Assembly: GCA_964592475.1 (NCBI GenBank)
Contig: CAZQEZ010000027.1
Location: 1-37,769, forward strand
Origin: CAZQEZ01 sp964592475
GTDB lineage: Bacteria > Bacteroidota > Bacteroidia > Cytophagales > Cyclobacteriaceae
Direction of reading: 5' to 3'
Length of the DNA: 37,769 nucleotides
The notes beneath the pieces were generated by a model that searched no databases, had not been told where the DNA came from, and saw nothing but the letters and a program-made list of their open reading frames with translations. Below, piece by piece: positions 26,490 through 34,420 of this stretch (positions within the stretch are counted from its first letter, which is position 1; each line of letters opens with the position of its first letter). Both the position numbers and the translations under genes were made by a program.

Positions 26490-28482
26490 TTACTGTACTT
26501 TTACCAATACATCGTCCTCTTCTACAGAATCCCCATTAGCGGGCACTATTTCTGATATCTTTCCCGCCTTGTCTGCCGATACTGCATTGTAAACTTTCAT
26601 GGATTCGATGTAGCCAACTATATCGCCTTGATCGATCATATCTCCTACTTTTATTCCTTTGTCACCAGGATTTTTAGTGAGGTAAAACTTGCCTTCTAAA
26701 GGAGCCAGTATTTCTTCACCAGCAACTGAAGACACCGGTTCTTTAGCCTTAGATGGAGTAGACTCNNNNNNNNNNNNNNNNNNNNNNNNNNNNNNNNNNN
26801 NNNNNNNNNNNNNNNNNNNNNNNNNNNNNNNNNNNNNNNNNNNNNNNNNNNNNNNNNNNNNNNNNAGATGGAGTAGACTCCTCTGATTCTGCAGAAGCTG
26901 ATGCTGTATCAACTGAATCGTCGTAAGAAACAGAAACGCGGTATTTTTCTCCATTCACATCAACATTTAAAGTTTTAGGAGAGAAATTAGCAACTACATT
27001 ATTGGCCGGTTTTTTATCTTCTTCCTCTTTGCGTTTAGCCAAATCTTCTTTAAATGATCGCTCTGCTTCGCCGGATTTATAAGCGCGATATTGCTGCGGA
27101 TGCATGGCCAGTTCCATCAATTCTTCATCATCCTGGCCATAATCCCATCCTTTTTCGTCCATCTCTTCACGATATACTTTTAGCTGGTCAGGAACTAAAT
27201 CTTGTGGGTCGCCATTAAAGAATTCTTTGTTTTGAGCTTTAGCCATTTCTTTTAGCTCCGATGCTACTTCGCCAGGGAGTCTTCCTGATTTACCCAAGAT
27301 CATATCCCAGGTATTATCATCTATTAGTGACCAACGTTCTTTGCCTTTTTCCATCTGAATTACATTCATCAAGGCTATATTTTTTACGTATTGGCTGTAG
27401 GGTGTAACCAATGGTGGATACCCTAACTTGGGCCAAATATATTCTACCTCTTCAAACAGTTTTACTAAAAGGTCATCTTGGGTTACAGGTGTTTTGTCTC
27501 GTTTTTCCAGCCATTTATTCAAACTGCTTAAGTTGTTTTCTAAATCGGCCATTAAGCTACCCATCATTCCACCGGGCAAACCAGAACCAATTAATAAAGA
27601 ATTCAAGTACCTATTTCGAGGACTCATGTAATAACCTAAAAAATCATCAATAAAATCTTGTGTAAGGCTGCGCACCTTCATGTAGGCTTTCATATTGATT
27701 TCGGGCACCTGAAAACCAGCATCCTTAAGCATGGCATGTACCGTGAGCAAATCGGCATGACCTGTGCCCCAGCTAATAGGTTCCATGGCTACATCTATTA
27801 TATCAGCTCCTGCACGAGCCGATTCCAAAATAGAAGCAACCGAAAAGCCGGGCCCGGAATGCCCATGATAAGTGACCGGCATTTTAGGGTGGCGATCTTT
27901 TATCCCTTTAATAATTTGGCCTATCCATACCGGACGTCCAATGCCGGCCATGTCTTTCATACATATTTCATCGGCACCCATTTCTATTAAATCATCAGCC
28001 ATTTTGATATAATATTTCACGGTATGTACTTTAGAATAGGTTAGACTCATGGCACCTTGAGCAATCATACCTCCTTCTTTTGCATATTTAATGCTCAATT
28101 CCAGATTACGGACATCATTAAGGCCATCAAAACTTCGGGCAATATCAACTCCTTGTTTCTTCTTTACTTTAAACATCAAACGGCGCACATCTTTTGGTAC
28201 CGGGCTCATGCGTATTCCGTTAAGGCCCCTTTCCAACATGTGCGTTTGAATGCCTGCTTCATTAAAAGGCTTACACCATTGTCGTACTGATTTATTAGGG
28301 TTTTCACCAAATAATAAATTTATTTGCTCAAATCCTCCTCCATTTGTTTCTACCCTGGCAAAGCAACCCATATCTATAATAGGACCAGCTACCTTTGTCA
28401 ACTGATCCACCCGGGGCATGTATTTTCCGGAAGACTGCCACATATCTCTGTATACCAGTGAGAATTTAATTTCATTAGCCAT
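26490..28482 (-). CDS. oadA: OadA-type carboxyltransferase fused to biotin carrier (interrupted by assembly gap)
   Basis: Alpha subunit of the sodium pump: moves carboxylate from a 2-oxo acid (oxaloacetate in named homologues) to biotin. Removing the 100 N and one copy of the 15-bp overlap gives one 625-aa frame. Residues 1 to about 470 are HMGL-like TIM barrel plus PYC/OADA domain. Metal ligands are probably D13 (YRDMWQSS), H206 and H208 (YHGHSG). K176 in CMKDMAG is the carbamylated lysine position. A charged linker follows. The biotinyl domain carries ESMKV with biotinylated K591. Its FYLTKNPGDKG segment looks like the 'thumb' of acetyl-CoA carboxylase BCCP, unusual for OadA. No biotin carboxylase gene is nearby, favouring decarboxylase over pyruvate carboxylase. 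It starts 25 nt after oadG. Confidence 0.9.
26766..26865. other. Assembly gap 1 (100 N) inside oadA
   Basis: Exactly 100 N, flanked on both sides by the identical 15-mer AGATGGAGTAGACTC (26751-26765 and 26866-26880). Collapsing both (115 nt) makes the gene 1878 nt, a multiple of three, with continuous coding. The gap is probably an unmerged contig overlap or sits in a repetitive linker. Confidence 0.95.
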
Positions 28483-28507
28483 ATTAATATTCTATATTTT
28501 TTAAATG

Positions 28508-28771
28508 TTAATCAACCTTTTCCACTTTACTTACTTTTCCCTTACCCTTTGTAAAAATATCTACCGCAGCTACTATAGCCGATAGTTTCCTGTCATTTAT
28601 ATTACCAGAGGGTGTTTTGGAAGCAGCTCTTTTAATCTCTTCCGGGAAATACTTATTTACAAATCGAATTAATAGATTTCCCAATACTACTATCAGTATC
28701 AAAATAAAGACCACCGTAAGCATTCCTACAATTAATAGCGTAAGGGCAAGCTGATAATCAGGATTATTCAT
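28508..28771 (-). CDS. oadG: Sodium-pump decarboxylase gamma subunit (OadG family)
   Basis: An 87-aa protein with one N-terminal membrane helix (about residues 8-37) followed by a soluble tail, the plan of OadG. OadG anchors the alpha subunit to the beta subunit and helps assembly. In known pumps a proline-rich or histidine-rich tail binds zinc. Here the tail is lysine-rich without a histidine cluster, so a zinc role is doubtful. It is the first gene of the operon, with a strong promoter 36-66 nt upstream. Identification rests on size, topology and position more than on sequence. Confidence 0.8.
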   Translation of the reverse strand: MNNPDYQLALTLLIVGMLTVVFILILIVVLGNLLIRFVNKYFPEEIKRAASKTPSGNINDRKLSAIVAAVDIFTKGKGKVSKVEKVD

Positions 28772-28806
28772 GGATGTAGTTTAAATAAATTCTTCATCAA
28801 AAAAAG

Positions 28807-28837
28807 CAAATATAGCTACTTGAATTAAAATGACAAG
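28807..28837 (-). promoter_or_regulatory. Promoter of the sodium-pump operon
   Basis: On the minus strand CTTG (28837-28834), a 19-nt spacer, then TATATTTG (28814-28807). The -7 box is a perfect TAnnTTTG and the -33 box matches TTG. The predicted start is near 28800, giving a leader of about 30 nt to the oadG ATG at 28771. Confidence 0.75.
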
Positions 28838-28850
28838 CCATTTTAACAAT

Positions 28851-28871
28851 TAATCTATCATTTATAGATTA
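28851..28871. promoter_or_regulatory. Perfect 8-bp dyad upstream of the pump promoter
   Basis: TAATCTAT (28851-28858), 5 nt, ATAGATTA (28864-28871). It sits 14 nt upstream of the -33 box of the oad promoter, the usual place of an activator site. The rest of the 28772-29149 divergent region holds another AT palindrome (28971-28985) and no gene. Confidence 0.45.
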
Positions 28872-29149
28872 TCAGTTAGAAGCCGATTATTTTATTTTAA
28901 AATCATCTTATATGCTCGTTAATTTACTAACATTACAAACTAATCTTTCATATGTTGAAGTATTGGTAATTTAAAAAGTTTTTAACTACAAAAGGTTTTC
29001 CACCCGCTAACCTGAAAATAATTTTATTTTCATAGATGGTTACTATTATTTTATTGAAGATAAACTGATTTTGGTTGAAAATTTGCTAACCCAGGCATTA
29101 CTTGAAAATAAAAAAATTAACTTTAATTCCTAAATTTCATTTAAAATTT

Positions 29150-30169
29150 ATGACTTTTAAAAACGTAAAGAAAAACCTTTACCTGCATTTTCTTCTGTGG
29201 TCAATCTTTTTTGCCTTCCTCTTTTTTATGTTTTCAAATCTTAATTCTATTAGTCATATGTTCATCAGAGCGCTTATTTACATTATACCTCTGATAATAC
29301 TTTTTTATTTCAATGGTTATGTGCTTTTTGATAATTTTTTTCAGCGTAAAAAAGTAGTATTATATGTTCTTCTTCTACTGCTAAGCGTGGTGGCAACTTA
29401 CTTTATCATTAATTTCATAGACTACTACATTATCGCTTCAAAGTATCCGTGGGGTAAGCATTTGAGATTTTGGTTGGTGTTTATGCGGTCAGCTTTATTA
29501 ATTTTAGGCATTATTTCGTTAAGTATTGCTTTTCGTACCATTCAAATCGCTAATCAAAAAGAAAAAGAGGCGGTAGCACTTAGAAATGAAAATTTGGAAA
29601 CTGAGCTTAAATTTCTTAAAAGTCAGATCAATCCTCATTTCCTCTTTAATGCATTGCACAATATCTACACGTTATCGTATTTAGGTTCAAAAAATGCAGC
29701 GAAAATGATTCTCAAATTGAGTAACTTATTACGATACATGACTTATGAAGGCAATAAAGATTGGGTACCGATAGAAAAAGAAATTGATTACCTGCGCGAT
29801 TATATTGATTTACAAAAACTTAAAGAGGAGCATAATGGTAATATAAAAATTAATTATGAAATTGCTGCAAAAGGAATAATGATTCCACCCATGCTTTTAA
29901 TTCCATTTATTGAAAACAGCTTTAAACACAGTAAAATTGAAGATAAAGAAGAAGGCTGGATCAATTTGGAAATGCATGCTGATAAGCATAAACTTCATTT
30001 TCGCTTAGCGAATAGTAAACCCGTTAAATCATTTTCTAAAGACCATGTGGGAGGCATAGGATTAAAAAATGTAACACGCAGGCTGGAACTAATTTATGGT
30101 AAAAAATATGATATGCAGATAATAAATGAAGCTAACTCCTTTACAGTTGACTTGAGTATTTACTTATGA
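29150..30169 (+). CDS. LytS-like sensor histidine kinase (his_kinase family)
   Basis: A 339-aa membrane sensor kinase. The ATG at 29150 is preferred over a TTG at 29102. Four hydrophobic helices occupy about residues 12-130, followed by a short coiled coil and the His_kinase domain with H163 in SQINPHFLFNALHN. An HATPase-like end follows: PPMLLIPFIENSFKHS and GGIGLKNVTRRLELIYG. The periplasmic portions are tiny, so the signal is likely sensed within the membrane. It overlaps its LytTR regulator by 4 nt (ATGA). The pair is divergent from the sodium-pump operon, making that operon a candidate target. Confidence 0.93.
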   Translation: MTFKNVKKNLYLHFLLWSIFFAFLFFMFSNLNSISHMFIRALIYIIPLIILFYFNGYVLFDNFFQRKKVVLYVLLLLLSVVATYFIINFIDYYIIASKYPWGKHLRFWLVFMRSALLILGIISLSIAFRTIQIANQKEKEAVALRNENLETELKFLKSQINPHFLFNALHNIYTLSYLGSKNAAKMILKLSNLLRYMTYEGNKDWVPIEKEIDYLRDYIDLQKLKEEHNGNIKINYEIAAKGIMIPPMLLIPFIENSFKHSKIEDKEEGWINLEMHADKHKLHFRLANSKPVKSFSKDHVGGIGLKNVTRRLELIYGKKYDMQIINEANSFTVDLSIYL

Positions 30170-30858
30170 AAATAAATTGTATTAGTATTGATGATGAAAA
30201 GCTGGCTAGAGCGTTACTACAAGATTACATTAGCAAGGTAAGCTATTTAAATGATCTAGGTCAATACAAAAACCCTGTAGTAGCTTTGGAAGTGATTGAG
30301 AATGAGCAAATTGATCTTATATTTCTGGATATTCAAATGCCGGAAATGACGGGATTGGAATTTTTAAAAACGCTTGGAGATTCTCCTGTAATTATTTTCA
30401 CCACTGCGTATGCTGAATACGCGATTGAAGGTTATCAATTTGAAGTTGCTGATTATTTGCTTAAGCCGTTTCCATTAGATCGCTTTTTGCAAGCAGTAAA
30501 TAAAGCCAAAAAAATGGTTTTATTAAAGCAAATGAACCCATCTGAAGGCAAAAATTATTTAATGGTAAAATCAGATCATCGAATTTTGAAAATTGATCAC
30601 CAGGATATTCTTTACATTGAAGGTTTAAAAGAATATGTGTCCATTTATACCGTAGATGAAAAACGAATTATTACTTTAATGGCACTGAAAAATCTTGAAA
30701 TTATTTTACCTTCAGATTTTATAAGGGTGCATAAATCATACATCGTTTCATTTAACAAAATAAAGGCGCTGGAAGGTAATCAACTAATTGTTGGAGGTAA
30801 TAAAATTCCGATAGGGAAAAATTACAAGTCTCTAATTTTCAGCAAATTTGAAAGCTGA
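30166..30858 (+). CDS. LytTR-family response regulator
   Basis: A 230-aa regulator: receiver domain (1-115; acidic pair D9/D10, phosphorylated D55 in FLDIQMPEMTG, lysine in LLKPFPLDRF) plus LytTR DNA-binding domain (about 130-228; KSDHRILKIDHQDILYIEGLKEYVSIY, then FIRVHKSYIVSFNKI). Its ATG overlaps the kinase stop codon, so the two form a matched pair. LytTR proteins bind pairs of direct repeats near promoters. I could not find convincing repeats of that type in the divergent region, only a dyad. Confidence 0.95.
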   Translation: MKINCISIDDEKLARALLQDYISKVSYLNDLGQYKNPVVALEVIENEQIDLIFLDIQMPEMTGLEFLKTLGDSPVIIFTTAYAEYAIEGYQFEVADYLLKPFPLDRFLQAVNKAKKMVLLKQMNPSEGKNYLMVKSDHRILKIDHQDILYIEGLKEYVSIYTVDEKRIITLMALKNLEIILPSDFIRVHKSYIVSFNKIKALEGNQLIVGGNKIPIGKNYKSLIFSKFES

Positions 30859-30914
30859 TGATTTTCTAATCTTCCATTTATTCTAATTCTCTCCCAACCT
30901 TTTTTTTATAAACT

Positions 30915-30944
30915 TTTAGCAGTCATCTATTTATCTTATTTTTG
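30915..30944 (+). promoter_or_regulatory. Promoter for the Tat TIM-barrel gene
   Basis: TTTA (30915-30918), an 18-nt spacer, then TATTTTTG (30937-30944), a perfect TAnnTTTG with a 3-of-4 -33 box. The ATG at 30978 is 34 nt downstream. Confidence 0.6.
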
Positions 30945-30977
30945 ACATTCATTTCTATGAATAAAACCCAATAAAAT

Positions 30978-31940
30978 ATGAACAGAAGAAATTTATTAAA
31001 ATCGATAAGCGCTACTACCGCTTTGGCCATGGCTCCAGCACTGGCAGGATGTGAAAACAGCCAGACAAAAAAACAAGCCAAAGGTAAACCGAATGTAAAT
31101 TCTACAGCATCAGTTAATTTTGTTTATTGTCTAAATACAAGCACCATTAGTGGGCAAAACCCTGGAATATTGGGTTATATTGACATTGCCGCAGAAGCTG
31201 GTTACCATGCCATTGAACTTTGGATACGTGATATACAAAGCTATATAAATGAAGGTAAAACTTTAGCCAGCCTTAAAAAATACGTTGATGATAGCGGCCT
31301 GCAAGTGGCAAGTGCCATTGGTTTTGCCCCCTGGCTTGCCCCCGATCCTGCAATAAGTAAAAAAGGGTTTGCTCAAATGAAAGAAGAAATGGAAATGATG
31401 GCAGCCCTGGGTTGCAATCGTATAGCTGCTCCAGCGGCAGGCGTTAATACCTCGCTGGATTTATTTATGGCTGGCCAGCAATACAAAGAGTTGCTCGACT
31501 TAGGTAGAAGCACTGGGGTGATGCCTCAGCTGGAAGTGTGGGGAGCCTCCAAGGCCATTTATCACCTAGGGCAAGCCATGATGATTGCCGCGATAGCTGA
31601 CGACCCGGATGTTCATATTCTGGCTGATGTTTATCACATATTCAGAGGAGCATCAGGCTTTGATACACTTAAAATGTTGGAGGGTCATGTAATTGAAATG
31701 TTTCACATGAACGATTACATAGATACAATTGCTCGGGAAGACCAGAAGGACAAAGACCGTGTGTATCCCGGCGATGGCGTGGCGCCGATGAAGAACATTC
31801 TCACCGATTTGAAAAACATGGGTGGAACTAAGGTGCTATCGCTAGAACTTTTTAATGAAACCTACTGGCGGCAAGATGCCTTACAAGTAGCTAAAACAGG
31901 TTTAGAAAAAATGAAGCAGCAAGTGGCTGCAATAAGTTAA
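30978..31940 (+). CDS. Tat-exported sugar isomerase/epimerase-like TIM-barrel lipoprotein
   Basis: A 320-aa AP-endonuclease-2-like TIM barrel, often annotated hydroxypyruvate isomerase. The N-terminus MNRRNLLKSISATTALAMAP has twin arginines and leads to a lipobox LAGC. It is therefore probably exported folded by Tat and anchored as a lipoprotein. Metal-site-like residues occur in AIELWIRD, LEVWGAS, ILADVYHIFRG, MFHMNDYID and LSLELFNETYW. Cytosolic hydroxypyruvate isomerase (Hyi) lacks such a leader, so that name would mislead. Exported relatives in Bacteroidota often accompany sugar dehydrogenases and DUF1080 proteins in 3-keto-sugar metabolism. None adjoins it here, although a DUF1080 gene lies 13 kb away. 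It has its own promoter and terminator. Confidence 0.85.
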   Translation: MNRRNLLKSISATTALAMAPALAGCENSQTKKQAKGKPNVNSTASVNFVYCLNTSTISGQNPGILGYIDIAAEAGYHAIELWIRDIQSYINEGKTLASLKKYVDDSGLQVASAIGFAPWLAPDPAISKKGFAQMKEEMEMMAALGCNRIAAPAAGVNTSLDLFMAGQQYKELLDLGRSTGVMPQLEVWGASKAIYHLGQAMMIAAIADDPDVHILADVYHIFRGASGFDTLKMLEGHVIEMFHMNDYIDTIAREDQKDKDRVYPGDGVAPMKNILTDLKNMGGTKVLSLELFNETYWRQDALQVAKTGLEKMKQQVAAIS

Positions 31941-31973
31941 TTACTGCTGTTTCCTATCAGAATCTTATTTTCG

Positions 31974-32007
31974 GGCTGCTGTTATAATATTAGTAGCCTG
32001 TTTTTTT
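31974..32007 (+). terminator. Rho-independent terminator after the TIM-barrel gene
   Basis: GGCTGCT (31974-31980) pairs with AGTAGCC (31992-31998), seven pairs including one G-U, with an 11-nt loop, then TGTTTTTTT. It separates this gene from cysM. Confidence 0.65.
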
Positions 32008-32070
32008 ATCGAAACCAGAACAGTAAAATTATTTTTTAGTTAAAAGTACCTGAACAATTTTTATAATTTC

Positions 32071-32952
32071 ATGACAAGCATTACAGACTTAGTAGGCAAT
32101 ACTCCTTTGGTAGCGCTAAACAAAATTTACAATAAACCCGGTGTAAAAGTTTATGGCAAACTTGAGGGACAAAACCCGGGAGGAAGTGTAAAAGATAGAG
32201 CTGCCTATGGTATGATAAATGGCGCAATAGAGCGTGGCGAACTGAAACCCGGGATAAAATTGGTAGAACCCACCAGCGGCAATACCGGAATTGCCCTGGC
32301 TATGATTGCCCGCACGCTAGGTTATGAAATAGAATTGATCATGCCGGAAAACGCAACTAAAGAGCGAGTGCTAACCATGGAGGCTTATGGTGCCAAAGTA
32401 ATCCTCACGCCTAAGCAAGCATCTATGGAAGGTGCTATTGATTTGGCCAATGAAAAAGTGAGCCAGGGCGGCTATTTGATGCTCAACCAATTTGCCAATC
32501 CTGATAACTATAAGGCCCATGTAAAAACCACCGGGCCTGAAATATGGCGGGACACCCACGGAAAAGTAACACATTTTGTCTCGAGCATGGGTACTACAGG
32601 TACAATTATGGGCACTTCCCGCTATTTAAAAAATAAAAATACCGATGTGCAAATAGTGGGAGTACAACCTAAAGGAGAAGCCAGCATCCCAGGTATAAGA
32701 CGATGGCCAGAAGCCTACCTTCCCAAAATTTATGAAAAAGAAAGAGTGGATCAAATACAGGATGTTACTGAAGAAGAAGCCATAGCGATGACCAGGCGCC
32801 TTGCCAGGGAAGAAGGAGTTTTTGCCGGTATGAGTAGTGGTGGAGCCGTACATGCCGCGGGCAAAATTGCAGAAACAATAGAAGAAGGAGTTATCGTTTG
32901 TATTATTTGCGACCGGGGAGATCGTTATTTGTCGTCGGGATTATTCGGTTGA
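32071..32952 (+). CDS. cysM: Cysteine synthase B (O-acetylserine sulfhydrylase)
   Basis: A 293-aa PLP enzyme making cysteine from O-acetylserine and sulfide or thiosulfate. PLP binds K41 in GGSVKDRAAYG. The phosphate and substrate loops are PTSGNTGIALA and SSMGTTGTIMGTSRYL. The form GTTGT, together with SIPGIRRWPEAYLP and the end CDRGDRYLSSGLF, is typical of CysM rather than CysK. Length is normal. No other sulfur gene is near. The last 28 bp overlap the 3' end of the DUF2867 gene on the opposite strand, so both messages would be complementary at their ends unless they terminate within. Confidence 0.94.
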   Translation: MTSITDLVGNTPLVALNKIYNKPGVKVYGKLEGQNPGGSVKDRAAYGMINGAIERGELKPGIKLVEPTSGNTGIALAMIARTLGYEIELIMPENATKERVLTMEAYGAKVILTPKQASMEGAIDLANEKVSQGGYLMLNQFANPDNYKAHVKTTGPEIWRDTHGKVTHFVSSMGTTGTIMGTSRYLKNKNTDVQIVGVQPKGEASIPGIRRWPEAYLPKIYEKERVDQIQDVTEEEAIAMTRRLAREEGVFAGMSSGGAVHAAGKIAETIEEGVIVCIICDRGDRYLSSGLFG

Positions 32953-33518
32953 TTCTTATCGTTACTTTTACTTACCGCGGTGGTTTGGTCTCGAGCTATT
33001 TCTTCAGCAATATTCTCAAGAATAAAAGGTGCCATTTCCTGGTGAAATGGTTTGAGCGGTACCATCGTCATTTTTCCCCACCAATTGTTCACTTGCATCA
33101 CCGTGCTCATTACTAGTTGCTTTTGAGATTTGCCACTGTCTTGCTTTCCCAGAAACATCAGAGAAATATTTACGTCAATCGATTTGTTTTTTCTGGCAAA
33201 TATAATTTCTTCTTCGCTTTTGTAAATGATTTCAAAGTGACCTACTTGCTCTCCAACTTTCATTTTATAATGCCTAAATCGCTCCTCTGAATTTTCTACC
33301 TCTGCATTATTCTTTTGTTGATAACTTTTAACTACTTTATCTTTTAACACGGTGAGCTTGATAAGCCACTCGGGCGTGTTTTTCAAAAATGCCAGTGCCA
33401 CCTGCTCTATTGTGGTCCGGGCACGAACGGTATGACTATAGGCGTCGCTGTAGTCAAACTTGATTTTTGTTTCATGAATTTGAGATTGTTCGGGAATAGA
33501 CAGTTGGGTATCCGACAT
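32925..33518 (-). CDS. DUF2867-family protein
   Basis: A 197-aa soluble protein with the arrangement of DUF2867 (SRPBCC-like fold): ARTTIEQVALAFLKNTPEWLIKLTVLKDKVV in the first half (here residues about 33-63), then beta strands with IIYKSEEEIIFARKNKSIDVNISL and MVPLKPFHQEMAPFILENI. The C-terminal tail is polar and low in complexity (NDKNQPNNPDDK). The family has no assigned reaction. It starts 5 nt after the stop of the SDR gene, so the two form an operon. SDR-DUF2867 associations suggest a role in a redox or lipid-like substrate pathway, but that is inference. Confidence 0.75.
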   Translation of the reverse strand: MSDTQLSIPEQSQIHETKIKFDYSDAYSHTVRARTTIEQVALAFLKNTPEWLIKLTVLKDKVVKSYQQKNNAEVENSEERFRHYKMKVGEQVGHFEIIYKSEEEIIFARKNKSIDVNISLMFLGKQDSGKSQKQLVMSTVMQVNNWWGKMTMVPLKPFHQEMAPFILENIAEEIARDQTTAVSKSNDKNQPNNPDDK

Positions 33519-33523
33519 AAATA

Positions 33524-34324
33524 TTATAAGTCAAAGTGTTTCATCAGTATTTTTTCAAATTGCTTGCCAGGAATCATTCTTTTAATCAACACCGAAAGCT
33601 TTTCTGTAGGTTTACCTACCCGGTAATAAATGCTCGGATTCTTCTTTCTGATAATTTTTTCAATAACCGGACCAAAAGTAAAAGGATCCAGTCCATGAGC
33701 AACACCCTCGTTCATACCTTTATGGGCAATGTCAAATTTTTCTTTATAAGGGGAGCCTTCCGGCACTGGCGATGTCACTCGATTGGCATTGATATTACTT
33801 TGTATGTCGCCTGGCTGCACTATACATACCTTTATACCAAATTGCTTTACCTCCATGCGCATCGCTTCTGTCAATCGATCTACCGCTGCCTTGCTGGCAG
33901 AGTAGCCTCCACGATACGGCAAGCCCATTTCCGAGCCGATACTGCTGATGTTAATGATCATGCCATCTTGATGCTTACGCATAACCGGAAGCACCTGCTG
34001 GCAAACATTGAGCAATCCGAATACATTGGTAGCAAAAACCTTTTGCATATCTTCATTTTGTAAATGTTCAGCCACTCCTGCCAATCCAAGACCTGCATTA
34101 TTGATCAAAACATCAATTTTTCCCGTTTCTTCTACAACTGTTGCGATAGCATTACTGATGCTTTCCTCATCGTTTACATCCATTAAAAGCATCTTTACAC
34201 TGTTTTGTGCGGGTAGCGTTTTGCGAGAAGTACCGTAAACATTATGCCCTTTCTCCGCCAAAAACTTAGCAATGCCTTGCCCCAATCCTGATGATGCTCC
34301 AGTTATTAATATCGTTTTTGCCAT
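33524..34324 (-). CDS. Short-chain dehydrogenase/reductase
   Basis: A 266-aa classical SDR, an NAD(P)-dependent oxidoreductase of unknown substrate. The dinucleotide loop TGASSGLG lies at residues 8-15, NNAG at 75-78, and the catalytic set S128, Y141 and K145 (YSASKAA). Arginine in GTSRKT, just after the second beta strand, hints at NADP preference. Length is normal. It is the first gene of a pair with the DUF2867 protein. A long imperfect hairpin (34335-34380) occupies its upstream region. Confidence 0.93.
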   Translation of the reverse strand: MAKTILITGASSGLGQGIAKFLAEKGHNVYGTSRKTLPAQNSVKMLLMDVNDEESISNAIATVVEETGKIDVLINNAGLGLAGVAEHLQNEDMQKVFATNVFGLLNVCQQVLPVMRKHQDGMIINISSIGSEMGLPYRGGYSASKAAVDRLTEAMRMEVKQFGIKVCIVQPGDIQSNINANRVTSPVPEGSPYKEKFDIAHKGMNEGVAHGLDPFTFGPVIEKIIRKKNPSIYYRVGKPTEKLSVLIKRMIPGKQFEKILMKHFDL

Positions 34325-34334
34325 AATAATAAAT

Positions 34335-34380
34335 ATTTTCTTCTTTGCAAAGATGATTTATTAATCACAAAGAAGAAAAT
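34335..34380. repeat. Large inverted repeat upstream of the SDR gene
   Basis: ATTTTCTTCTTTG (34335-34347) and its exact reverse complement (34368-34380) enclose an inner stem TGATT/AATCA. It lies between the four-helix protein's stop and the SDR start, both minus strand. It could be a terminator-like hairpin for neither strand in particular, an operator, or a leader structure of the SDR mRNA. No run of T follows. Confidence 0.6.
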
Positions 34381-34420
34381 CATCTAACATCCAATGCTTA
34401 ATTAATAAGCTAATAAATGT

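Noticed and set aside
26490..26954. A 154-aa frame as a separate biotin carrier gene
   Set aside because: Its first part is an out-of-frame reading of the oadA linker created by the 100-N gap; only the part left of the gap (26490-26765) is real coding and it belongs to oadA.
28971..28985. Palindrome TTAAAAAGTTTTTAA as an operator
   Set aside because: Low-complexity AT sequence in an AT-rich region; likely by chance.
30978..31940. Cytosolic hydroxypyruvate isomerase (Hyi)
   Set aside because: The twin-arginine leader and lipobox show export; the fold matches but the named role does not.
33536..34063. A 175-aa plus-strand frame
   Set aside because: Antisense to the SDR gene, no domain, composition typical of a shadow frame.
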